NCBI GenBank assembly: GCA_035943095.1 | Contig: DASZCN010000111.1 | Coordinates: 1-12,030, forward strand | Origin: AG41 sp035943095 | GTDB taxonomy: Bacteria; Gemmatimonadota; Gemmatimonadetes; Gemmatimonadales; GWC2-71-9 | DNA length: 12,030 bases | Direction: 5' to 3' | In this document: positions 5,910-12,030 of the stretch, in pieces | Numbering within the stretch: the first letter of the stretch is position 1 | Layout of the letters: the number at the start of each line of letters is the position of its first letter | Translations under genes and position numbers: made by a program | Notes under the pieces: model-generated | What the model saw: the letters and a program-made list of their open reading frames with translations, nothing else | Told to the model about the DNA's origin: nothing | Databases searched by the model: none

Positions 5910-7727
5910 ATGCCTCGTCTAGCTCTCGCCCAGCTCCGCCCCAAGAAGGGCGACTACGCCGCCAATCTCGAGAAGATCGGCGGTGTGCTGGCCCAGCTCG
6001 GCACGCTCGAGCCGCGGGTGGATCTCGTCATCTTCCCCGAGACTGCCACGTCGGGCTACTTCGTGGAAGGCGGCGTGCGAGACGTGGCCGTGACGGCGGG
6101 GACACTGTTCCGGGACTTGACGCTCGCACACGAAGCGGCGAAGGCGCCCCCCGTGGATGTCGCGGTCGGCTTCTACGAGGTGTTCCAGAACCGCTACTAC
6201 AACTCGTGCCTGTACGCCTCTCTCGGTAACGCCTCACCCGGCATCCGCCACGTGCACCGCAAGGTGTTCCTCCCCACTTACGGCGTGTTCGACGAAGAGC
6301 GGTTCGTGGAGCGCGGCCGGGACATCCGCGCCTTCGACACGCGCTGGGGTCGGGCGGCGATCCTGATCTGTGAGGATGCGTGGCACTCGGTGTCGGGCAC
6401 GATCGCGGCGCTCCAGGGCGCGCAGCTGATCATCGTGCCGAGTGCGTCGCCGGCGCGGGGGACCGGGATGGACGAGGAGGGGATGCGGCTACCCACGAGC
6501 GTGGTGCGGTGGGAGCGGATCGTGCGCGGGATCGCGGATGAGCACGGGGTGTGGGTCGCCCTCGCGAATCTGGTGGGATTCGAGGGGGGCAAGGGATTCC
6601 CCGGCGCGTCCGTGTTGATCAACCCCTCTGGGGATATCGTGCTACGTGGCCCGCTGTTCGAGGAGGCGGTGCTCACGTACGACATCAATTTCGACGAGAC
6701 GACGAGGGCGAGAGCGGAGTCGCCGCTGCTGTCCGATCTGGAAACCAACCTGCCGCATCTGATCAAAAGCCTGGGGAGAGGAGAGAGGGGAGAGGGACGC
6801 TCCCAGCGACGGCCGGCCGCCGTGAAATTTGACCCTGCCACGAACGGTACCGCTCCCCGCTCCCTGCTCCCTGCTCCCACGATTCATGTCGTCGGGAAGG
6901 GTGTGGAGGAAGGCGACCCGCTCGCCATCGATCCCGATCTCGCGCGCCGCTGGCTGGTGAGTTTTCTGAAGGACGAAGTCGTGCGCCGCCGCGGGTTCAC
7001 CAAGGGGATCGTGGGCCTGTCGGGCGGGGTGGACTCGTCACTCACCGCGTTCCTCGCGGTCGAGGCACTCGGGAAAGAGAACGTCATTGGCGTGCGGATG
7101 CCGTACAAGACCTCGTCCCCCGAGAGCCTCGAGCACGCTCAGCTCGTGATCGACAAGCTCGGCATCCAGTCGCTCACGGTTGATATCAGCGCCGCGGTGG
7201 ACGGCTACCTGGCCCAGGTCGGAGACGCGGATCCGACGCGCCGCGGCAACGTGATGGCGCGCGAGCGCATGATCGTGCTGTTCGACCTCTCGGCGAAATA
7301 CAAGGCCCTGCCGCTTGGCACCGGGAACAAGTCCGAGCGCCTGCTCGGCTACTTCACCTGGCACGCCGATGATACGCCGCCCGTGAACCCGCTCGGCGAC
7401 CTGTTCAAGACGCAGGTGCGCGCGCTGGCGCGCCATGTCGGCGTGCCGGAGGAGATCTTGCAGAAGCCGCCCACGCCGGATCTCGTCCCGGGCCAGACCA
7501 CCGAGGGCGACTACGGCATCAGCTACGACAAGGTGGACCGGATTCTCTACTACCTGATCCGCGGCATGAAGCCGGAGGAAGTGGTGGCCCGCGGGTTCAC
7601 GCGCGACGAGGTCGCCAAGGTGGCGGGCCGGCTCGAGTCCACGCACTGGAAGCGCCGCCTGCCCACCGTGGCCATGATGTCCCAGACGGCGATCGGCGAA
7701 TTCTACCTGCGACCAGTGGACTACTGA
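5910..7727 (+). CDS. nadE: Glutamine-dependent NAD+ synthetase
   Basis: The enzyme makes NAD+ from nicotinic acid adenine dinucleotide, ATP and glutamine in the cytoplasm, the last step of NAD synthesis. It has 605 residues in two domains. The N-terminal nitrilase-type glutaminase shows the Glu-Lys-Cys triad: E44 in IFPETATSG, K118 in HRKVFLPTYG and C154 in LICEDAWH. The C-terminal synthetase has the ATP-pyrophosphatase P-loop SGGVDSS (371-377), GTGNKSERLLGYFTWHADD, and the PPTPDLVPGQTTEGDYG loop. All key residues are present. The linker between the domains (about 288-325) is low-complexity and is coded by two short tandem repeats (6773-6797 and 6852-6879), which is unusual for a housekeeping enzyme. 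There is no ribosome-binding sequence before the ATG. Its stop shares a base with the next start, so it leads a six-gene operon. Confidence 0.95.
   Translation: MPRLALAQLRPKKGDYAANLEKIGGVLAQLGTLEPRVDLVIFPETATSGYFVEGGVRDVAVTAGTLFRDLTLAHEAAKAPPVDVAVGFYEVFQNRYYNSCLYASLGNASPGIRHVHRKVFLPTYGVFDEERFVERGRDIRAFDTRWGRAAILICEDAWHSVSGTIAALQGAQLIIVPSASPARGTGMDEEGMRLPTSVVRWERIVRGIADEHGVWVALANLVGFEGGKGFPGASVLINPSGDIVLRGPLFEEAVLTYDINFDETTRARAESPLLSDLETNLPHLIKSLGRGERGEGRSQRRPAAVKFDPATNGTAPRSLLPAPTIHVVGKGVEEGDPLAIDPDLARRWLVSFLKDEVVRRRGFTKGIVGLSGGVDSSLTAFLAVEALGKENVIGVRMPYKTSSPESLEHAQLVIDKLGIQSLTVDISAAVDGYLAQVGDADPTRRGNVMARERMIVLFDLSAKYKALPLGTGNKSERLLGYFTWHADDTPPVNPLGDLFKTQVRALARHVGVPEEILQKPPTPDLVPGQTTEGDYGISYDKVDRILYYLIRGMKPEEVVARGFTRDEVAKVAGRLESTHWKRRLPTVAMMSQTAIGEFYLRPVDY
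6773..6797 (+). repeat. Purine-only GGGGAGAG-like tract in the NadE linker
   Basis: A 25-base run of only G and A built from GGGGAGAG and GAGAG units encodes GRGERGEG (289-296) just after the glutaminase domain. Its sequence is roughly complementary to the pyrimidine repeat 55 bases downstream, so the pair could fold into an imperfect hairpin. Confidence 0.65.
6852..6879 (+). repeat. Tandem heptamer repeat (GCTCCCT-like), four units, in the NadE linker
   Basis: GCTCCCC, GCTCCCT, GCTCCCT and GCTCCCA are end to end and encode APRSLLPAP plus the next residue (315-324) just before the synthetase domain. Because 7 is not a multiple of 3, any single-unit change would break the frame. Confidence 0.75.
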
Positions 7728-8212
7728 TGCAGGCACGACACCCCCGCGAGTCGGAAGCCGTGATGTCGGAGCTGATGATGCCGCAGCACGCGAACGTCCT
7801 GGGTAATGTGTTCGGCGGCGTGGTGCTGTCGCTCGTGGACCGCGTGGCCGCGGTGGCGGCGATTCGCCACGCACGGAAGCCCTGCGTCACCGTGTCCGTC
7901 GACAAGGTGGACTTCAAGGAGCCGATCCACGTCGGGGAGCTCCTCACCGCGTTCGCGCGCGTCAACTTCGCGGGCCGCACCTCGATGGAGGTGGGCGTGA
8001 AGATCATCGCGGAGAACGTGCTGACGGGGGACAAACGGCACACGAACTCTTGCTATGTGACCTACGTGGCGCTCGACGAGAAGGGCGTCCCCACGGAAGT
8101 CCCGCCGATCGTGCCGGAGACGCCGGATGAGAAGCGGCGCTATGACAGAGCAGCGAAACGGCGCGCTGCTCGAGTGATGGATCGCAGGTACGACACGGGC
8201 GCCGGTGAATGA
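7727..8212 (+). CDS. Hotdog-fold acyl-CoA thioesterase (YciA/ACOT type)
   Basis: This 161-residue protein is predicted to hydrolyse acyl-CoA to free fatty acid and CoA in the cytoplasm. The hotdog signature is clear: H21-A-N23-VLGNVFGGVVLSLVD, with D38 in the place of the catalytic Asp of the family, then CVTVSVDKVDFKEPIHVGELL and SMEVGVKIIAEN, the usual central-helix and beta-strand blocks. The C-terminal tail after about residue 125 is basic and probably flexible, as in many family members. The start ATG shares one base with the nadE stop (TGATG); a second possible start at 7763 would remove 12 residues that lie before the conserved core. The stop overlaps the patatin start by 4 bp (ATGA). 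Chain-length preference cannot be told. Confidence 0.92.
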   Translation: MQARHPRESEAVMSELMMPQHANVLGNVFGGVVLSLVDRVAAVAAIRHARKPCVTVSVDKVDFKEPIHVGELLTAFARVNFAGRTSMEVGVKIIAENVLTGDKRHTNSCYVTYVALDEKGVPTEVPPIVPETPDEKRRYDRAAKRRAARVMDRRYDTGAGE

Positions 8213-9021
8213 GGGTTGTGGCAGTGTTTGGCGGGGGAGGCGCGAAAAGCCTCGCCCATGCCGGTGCCTGGAAGGCGCTCCTCGAAGCAAACCTCGCTCC
8301 ATCCCACCTCATCGGCACGTCGATGGGCGCCGTGATCGCGGCGGCGTTCGCCGCCGGGTCGACCTACGATCAGGTGGTCGAGACGGCGCTCGCGCTCGAG
8401 AGGAAGGACTTCGCCGCGGTGGACGCGTGGTCGGTAGCGAAGGGGGTCTTCGCGGGCAATCTGTTCAAGCCTGAGCCGCTGAAGCGCACGATAGCGCGAC
8501 TCGTCCCCGCCTCGCACTTCGTCGACCTGAAGGTCCCCCTCACGATCACCGCTACAGACTTGGACTCGGGCGAGCTGGTGCTGTTCGGCGCGTTGGGGCA
8601 GGACGCACCGTTGGTCGACGCGCTGTACGCCTCGTGCGCGCTTCCGCTGTACTTCCCGCCGGGGCAAGTCGATGGGCGGCGGTTGGGCGATGGCGGCCTC
8701 CGTGCAGTGCTGGGGCTGCCTGTCGCGCAGCGCGTGAGGGCCGATCTTGTGGTCGCCGTAGATGTGGGACCGGGGTTCGACGAGCCGCCGGTCGACAAGA
8801 AGGCTCCCGTGCCTCCCCTCATTCGGGCGCACGGGGAGGCGATCCGCGTAATGATGGCGGCGCAGACCGAGCGCGCGATCGCCGACTGGCCGGAGGATGC
8901 GGCGCGACTGGTCGTGGTCCGCGCGGTCGCCGAGCGCGAGGCGACGTTTGCGGTCGGGCAGGGCGAGCGGTACTTACAGGCCGGCTACGAGGCCACCAAG
9001 CGGGCCCTTGGGGGGGGCTGA
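8209..9021 (+). CDS. Patatin-like phospholipase (RssA/NTE-type serine acyl hydrolase)
   Basis: This 270-residue protein is predicted to cleave acyl groups from phospholipids or related lipids using a Ser-Asp dyad. The oxyanion-hole loop VFGGGGAKSLAHAGAWKAL (6-24), the nucleophile motif GTSMG with S38, and the Asp motif DGG with D161 are all present and correctly ordered. The length fits the short bacterial RssA-like group, with no extra regulatory domain. It has no signal peptide, so a cytoplasmic or membrane-face location is likely. The ATGA overlap with the thioesterase gene implies coupled translation, and release of fatty acids or acyl products by one and hydrolysis of acyl-CoA by the other would fit together (inference). 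The last codons contain eight G in a row (9010-9017), just before the CBS gene. Confidence 0.92.
   Translation: MRVVAVFGGGGAKSLAHAGAWKALLEANLAPSHLIGTSMGAVIAAAFAAGSTYDQVVETALALERKDFAAVDAWSVAKGVFAGNLFKPEPLKRTIARLVPASHFVDLKVPLTITATDLDSGELVLFGALGQDAPLVDALYASCALPLYFPPGQVDGRRLGDGGLRAVLGLPVAQRVRADLVVAVDVGPGFDEPPVDKKAPVPPLIRAHGEAIRVMMAAQTERAIADWPEDAARLVVVRAVAEREATFAVGQGERYLQAGYEATKRALGGG
9010..9017 (+). repeat. G8 homopolymer at the patatin 3' end
   Basis: Eight consecutive G lie four codons from the patatin stop. The CBS gene's frame is open across the tract and far upstream of it, so removing one G would skip the TGA at 9019-9021 and join the two proteins in frame. It could be a slippage site or simply a spot prone to sequencing error. 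Confidence 0.7.
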
Positions 9022-9034
9022 TACATTAGACGCC

Positions 9035-9439
9035 ATGCTCGCCCGCGAGATCATGATCCCCGAGCCGTTTGTCGCCGCCGCCGGCGCCACCAGCGCCGAG
9101 GTGGCCCTGTTGATGCAGATGAAGGACATCTCGGTCGTGCCGGTGGTGGACAATCCCAAGGATCGCCGCTATCTGGGTACGATCTCCGACCGCGACATCG
9201 TGACGGGCTGCGTGGCCGCGGGCCATGATCCTACGACATGCAACGCGCAGACGCACGCGAGGCAGGATACGATCGTCCTGACGGGAGATACGGAGCTGAC
9301 GGGATACAAGATCGAGAGGCTCGACGACAAGGATACGCATATCAGGTCGACGATAGTGGTCGTGGACGGGAATAGGAGAGTAATTGGGTTTATTCCGCAC
9401 CCGGAGTTCATACAGGGGATAGTCATTGTCCGGGAGTAG
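9035..9439 (+). CDS. Small CBS-domain protein
   Basis: This 134-residue soluble protein is built of CBS repeats, which bind adenine nucleotides (AMP, ATP, NAD, SAM) and regulate partner proteins. The first repeat is standard: AREIMIPEP, then EVALLMQMKDISVVPVVDN, and YLGTISDRDIVTG (residues about 3-58). The second (about 75-126) is divergent: the first-strand and helix part are hard to align, but TIVVVDGNRRVIGFIPHPEF matches the closing strands. The ATG at 9035 was chosen because the repeat begins right after it, 13 bp past the patatin stop. From residue 76 on, Arg codons are AGG/AGA and ATA and GTA appear, whereas the first half uses only CGC for Arg. Its target is unknown; the neighbouring patatin is the natural candidate. 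Confidence 0.82.
   Translation: MLAREIMIPEPFVAAAGATSAEVALLMQMKDISVVPVVDNPKDRRYLGTISDRDIVTGCVAAGHDPTTCNAQTHARQDTIVLTGDTELTGYKIERLDDKDTHIRSTIVVVDGNRRVIGFIPHPEFIQGIVIVRE
9414..9428 (+). promoter_or_regulatory. Ribosome-binding site and TTG start of the DUF2203 gene
   Basis: AGGGG at 9414-9418 lies 7 bases before TTG at 9426. An in-frame TAG at 9420-9422 rules out any start further upstream, and the conserved protein region begins within a few codons, so TTG is the only reasonable start. Confidence 0.75.
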
Positions 9440-9848
9440 GAAGTATTTCAGCCTCGCTAACGCCAATCGTACCCTCCCGCTGGTGAAGCGGATCGTCGCC
9501 GATTTGGTGTCGCTTCATCCTGAGTGGCGCGATCTCGTCGCCCGCTACGAAGTCGTCGCCGCCGGTGCCCGGCCCGATTGGGGCGAATCGACCGACCAGC
9601 TGGCGCTGCGCGCGCGCGTCGAGGAAGTCGCGCGGCAGATCAACGATTATCTAGTCGAGCTGGAGCAGATCGGCTGCGTCTTCAAGGGGTTCGACGAAGG
9701 ACTCGTGGACTTCTACGGCAAGCTCGACGGGCGCGACATCTTCTGGTGCTGGAAGCAAGGTGAAGAGCGCATCGAGCACTGGCATGAGCTCGAGTCCGGC
9801 TACACGGGACGACAACCGATACCAGTGACGGTGGGAGGTAGTGAATGA
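9426..9848 (+). CDS. DUF2203 family protein
   Basis: This 140-residue cytoplasmic protein matches DUF2203. It opens with KYFSLANANRTLPLVKRIVADL, has a charged helical middle (about 15-80, probably coiled coil), and closes with the family's conserved core: VELEQIGCVFKGFDEGLVDF, DIFWCWKQGE and IEHWHELESGYTGRQPI. The function of the family is unknown; the aromatic and acidic residues of the core suggest a binding pocket. It starts at TTG and overlaps the CBS gene by 14 bp, which implies translation coupled to it. The membrane-protein start overlaps its stop (ATGA). The length is normal. Confidence 0.88.
   Translation: MSGSRKYFSLANANRTLPLVKRIVADLVSLHPEWRDLVARYEVVAAGARPDWGESTDQLALRARVEEVARQINDYLVELEQIGCVFKGFDEGLVDFYGKLDGRDIFWCWKQGEERIEHWHELESGYTGRQPIPVTVGGSE
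9834..9839 (+). promoter_or_regulatory. Strong Shine-Dalgarno sequence GGAGGT
   Basis: GGAGGT lies five bases before the ATG at 9845. It is the best ribosome-binding site in the window and suggests efficient independent initiation of the last gene of the operon. Confidence 0.8.
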
Positions 9849-10297
9849 GAGGGTTCTGGCTCCTGGTGCACGTGCTCGGGTTCACCCTGTGGTTGGGCGG
9901 CGGCATCGCCACTATGGTCGCGGGCGTGTCCGCCAAACGACTCGGCGCCGCGGAGCGGCTCGCCGCCTACAAACTGATCGGCGCGATCCAGCGGCTCCTC
10001 GTGGGACCCGGCGCGATCGCGGTCGTCGTCTCGGGTATCTTCCTCGCCCAGCCGTACATGAAACAGGGCGTGGTCCCCCCCTGGCTCGGCGTCATGATGA
10101 TCTCGGGGATTCTGGGCGCGCTCGGCGCGGTCGCGATCAGCGTGCCCACGGCCGCGAAGCTCGCCCGCCTCGAGCCCGAAGGCGGCCAGCTTCCCGCGGC
10201 ATTTCAGACGCTCCGAAAGCGACAGATCCTCGCGGCGACGATCGCGGGTGGGTTCGGACTCATCGCGCTCTTCAGCGCGACGTTACTTCACGGGTGA
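9845..10297 (+). CDS. Small four-helix integral membrane protein (DUF2269/CopD-like)
   Basis: This 150-residue protein has four predicted membrane helices (about 4-26, 51-70, 80-102 and 128-148). The first contains a His in WLLVHVLGFTLWLGGG (H9) and the third is Gly/Ala-rich, a layout seen in small DUF2269 or CopD-like membrane proteins, which often carry a His for haem or metal. I am not certain of the family. The ATG overlaps the previous stop by 4 bp. It ends the rightward operon, 13 bp from the end of the leftward TPR gene; no good terminator is visible in that gap. Confidence 0.72.
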   Translation: MRGFWLLVHVLGFTLWLGGGIATMVAGVSAKRLGAAERLAAYKLIGAIQRLLVGPGAIAVVVSGIFLAQPYMKQGVVPPWLGVMMISGILGALGAVAISVPTAAKLARLEPEGGQLPAAFQTLRKRQILAATIAGGFGLIALFSATLLHG

Positions 10298-10310
10298 AAG
10301 GCCCGGCTTC

Positions 10311-12030
10311 TTACCGAGTTCCTTCCGCCGTCAGTCGCGCCAAGCGCTGCCGTACATCTCGAACCAGCGGCTGCAGCTCCGGATCCGCGTTCTTCCACAG
10401 ATCGACGAACCGGCCGTAATAATCGCGGGCCTTGGCGAGCTGGCCGCGCTCTTCGTACAGCTCGCCCATGCGACGGTAGGTGGGCGCGAGCGTGGTGGCC
10501 TGATCCTCCAGCAGGCTCAGACCGTTCGTGGTAATCGACCGCTCGTAGACGGCGAGTGCGGAGTCGAGTTGGCCCGCCCGCTCGTATGCGTGAGCCAGCT
10601 CGAACAGGCCGCACACTGGGCAATTGTCCTCATCGTGCCACGACCGGAATCCGGCGATGGCGTCCGGTATCCGGCCCTCCGCCATCGCGATCGCCGCCGC
10701 CGCTCCATATCGGCCCGCCTGTCCTCGCCGGGCGGTCTCCGGGATGTCTCGCTCATAGTCCGCGAGCAGCGCCCGTGCCCGCACGGGCTGCCCGGCGAAC
10801 GCGTAGAAACCGGTCAGGAGGAGATACGGCCGATCGGTCGCCGGGATGGAGACGAGCGGGTGCAGCTTGAGCGCCGCCTCGACCGACGCGAGTGCGGCCG
10901 CTGTGGTACCGCCGTACCGCACCTCGGCTATCGCCGCTAATGCCACGGTAGACAGGTAGTTCCCGGGCAAGTTCCGCCGCTCGGCCGCGGCGAGCGCCTG
11001 GCGCAGGTCCGCTTGAGCGGCTGCGAGCTTGCCCCGGATCTGGTCGAGTCCCAGCAAACCGAAGGCGGCCAATTCCCGGAACCCCGGATCGGGCTGCTGG
11101 TCGAGTCGCCGGACGTACACCTCGGAGCCGTCGAAGTCCCGCTGCGCCGAGGCGAGGCCGCCACGCAGCCACTCGACCATCGGGTTCGACGGCGAGCGGC
11201 TCGCCGCGAATTGATCGATCGCCTGCGCCGCCGCGGCGAACTTCCCCTGCGCCACTCGTGTCTCGACGGCGTTGACGTACAGCGCACCGGTTTGCGATCC
11301 CGGTAGCGCCAGGCCGCGCACGATGAGTGATTCGGCGGCCGGCCACTGCCGCTGCCGGATGTACACGAGGGCCAGGTTGTTGAGCGCGATCCCGTTCTCG
11401 GGATCGAGCTCCAAGACCGAGCGATACGCGGAGGTGACCTTGTCGAGGTCGTACTCCGCCGTCCAGTAGTAGAAGGCAATGGCAAGGTCGCGCTCGAGCG
11501 GTGGCAGCCGGTCGCGGTGATTGAACGCGGCGGTGGCTGCGGCCTTGACGCGCGAGGCGCTCGCACCGGTGTTGCTCAGGGTCACGGCGAGCTTGCGGTA
11601 CGCCATGGCGAACCCGGTGTCGAGCGCCGTCGCTTCCTGGAGCAGGGCAACCGCCTGCTCGGATTGTCCCTCCTCCCAGGCCCGATTGCCCTGGGAGTAT
11701 TTCCGCAGCGCGTCGAGCGACGCGGTCGTGACCTCATCGAGCGGCTCGCTCGCGCGGATGGTCTTGAGCGACTCGCCGATCCGCTCGCGCAGCCGGCGCG
11801 ATAGCCGGTCCACGGCCTCGATGATCGCGCCGTCGTCCTTCGCATTCTCCCGCAGCGAGAGCAATACCGCGCCGTCCGCCGCCTTTACCAGGTCGGCCGA
11901 AACGACGTAGCCGCGGCCCACGGGATCGATCTGGCCCTTTACGACGGCTTTGGCGTTCTCGCGCTGCGCCAGCTCGCGGGCGACCGCGAGATCGAGGCGC
12001 GTCCCGGGCGCACGTCCCATGCGGCCCAGC
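10311..12030 (-). CDS. TPR-repeat protein, C-terminal part (likely multi-domain regulator or kinase; start outside window)
   Basis: The frame stays open to the window edge, so the ATG at 12018-12020 is probably internal: the residues around it (LGR-M-GRAPGTRLDL) read as continuous domain sequence. About 570 residues are visible. The first 80 or so (ARELAQRENAKAVVKGQI, GYVVSADLVKAADGAVL, DRLSRRLRERIGESL) form an alpha/beta region like that seen between a membrane helix and TPRs in Gemmatimonadota Ser/Thr kinases and adenylate-cyclase-like regulators. About ten TPR-type helical hairpins follow, starting near SLDALRKYSQGNRAWEEGQ, with clear units such as ALNNLALVYIRQRQWPAAE. A CPVC pair (C467 and C470 counted from that ATG) lies before a late TPR. 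Such regions mediate protein-protein contacts. Which N-terminal domain it carries cannot be seen. It is convergent with the nadE operon. Confidence 0.85.
   Translation of the reverse strand, partial: LGRMGRAPGTRLDLAVARELAQRENAKAVVKGQIDPVGRGYVVSADLVKAADGAVLLSLRENAKDDGAIIEAVDRLSRRLRERIGESLKTIRASEPLDEVTTASLDALRKYSQGNRAWEEGQSEQAVALLQEATALDTGFAMAYRKLAVTLSNTGASASRVKAAATAAFNHRDRLPPLERDLAIAFYYWTAEYDLDKVTSAYRSVLELDPENGIALNNLALVYIRQRQWPAAESLIVRGLALPGSQTGALYVNAVETRVAQGKFAAAAQAIDQFAASRSPSNPMVEWLRGGLASAQRDFDGSEVYVRRLDQQPDPGFRELAAFGLLGLDQIRGKLAAAQADLRQALAAAERRNLPGNYLSTVALAAIAEVRYGGTTAAALASVEAALKLHPLVSIPATDRPYLLLTGFYAFAGQPVRARALLADYERDIPETARRGQAGRYGAAAAIAMAEGRIPDAIAGFRSWHDEDNCPVCGLFELAHAYERAGQLDSALAVYERSITTNGLSLLEDQATTLAPTYRRMGELYEERGQLAKARDYYGRFVDLWKNADPELQPLVRDVRQRLARLTAEGTR

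Noticed and set aside
7038..7874. Minus-strand open frame of 278 codons opposite nadE and the thioesterase
   Set aside because: It is antisense to two well-supported enzymes and has the Arg/His/Val/Glu-rich look of a shadow frame, with no recognisable motif.
8897..9034. Upstream extension of the CBS gene's frame
   Set aside because: It overlaps the patatin gene and has no CBS-like sequence; the domain begins right after the ATG at 9035. It is kept only as the basis for the fusion hypothesis.
10280..10315. Terminator between the convergent genes
   Set aside because: Only a 4-5 bp stem around TTCACGGGTGAA is visible, with a tiny loop and no T-run.
10311..12020. ATG at 12018-12020 as the true start of the TPR protein
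   Set aside because: The frame continues to the window edge, and the sequence around the ATG looks like the middle of a domain, so the gene was treated as cut at its 5' end.
1..12030. Defence island, prophage, CRISPR, transposon or biosynthetic cluster
   Set aside because: No integrase, transposase, repeat-spacer array, toxin-antitoxin pair, nuclease or assembly-line enzyme was found; all genes belong to common chromosomal families.

Overview
This is a GC-rich bacterial chromosomal window with tightly packed genes. It carries ten complete protein-coding genes and two cut by the window edges. The organism is probably a Gemmatimonadota bacterium or a similar high-GC soil or environmental lineage. 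That guess rests on base composition, GTG and TTG starts, a leftward gene that looks like the C-terminal half of the large TPR proteins (often fused to Ser/Thr kinases) common there, and the overall mix of families. No 16S or other decisive marker is present. I see no phage, insertion sequence, CRISPR array, tRNA or rRNA.

Left part (1-2419): the end of a single-domain ModE-like regulator, a perfect 9-bp inverted repeat straddling its stop codon, a tungstate-type (TupA) periplasmic binding protein, and 10 bp later a secreted His-rich predicted outer-membrane beta-barrel of unknown function. This looks like an oxyanion or metal uptake operon whose permease and ATPase genes are not in the window. 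The inverted repeat overlaps a possible -35 box, so it is a candidate operator.

Middle (2550-5867): an exported DUF4384 protein with a Tyr/Phe/Gly-rich middle and an Arg/Gly-rich tail ends at a strong intrinsic terminator (3767-3801). An APC-family amino acid permease and a TauE/SafE-family exporter follow, sharing one base (TAATG).

Right part (5910-10297): a very compact run of six genes: glutamine-dependent NAD+ synthetase (nadE), a hotdog acyl-CoA thioesterase, a patatin-like phospholipase, a small CBS-domain protein, a DUF2203 protein and a four-helix membrane protein. Junctions overlap by 1, 4, 14 and 4 bp, with one 13-bp gap, so this is very probably one operon joining NAD synthesis to acyl-lipid turnover and a possible nucleotide sensor. 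The leftward TPR protein converges on it from the right edge.

The most unusual signals are not genes. Short tandem repeats of an octamer close to CCGTCTAA occur inside the tupA signal-peptide region and just before nadE, and a related 10-mer repeat forms the stop and start junction of the permease and exporter. Other short repeats, purine-rich and GCTCCCT, form the linker between the two catalytic domains of NadE. A run of eight G at the end of the patatin gene sits where loss of one G would fuse it in frame to the CBS gene, and the second half of that CBS gene has markedly different codon use from its first half.
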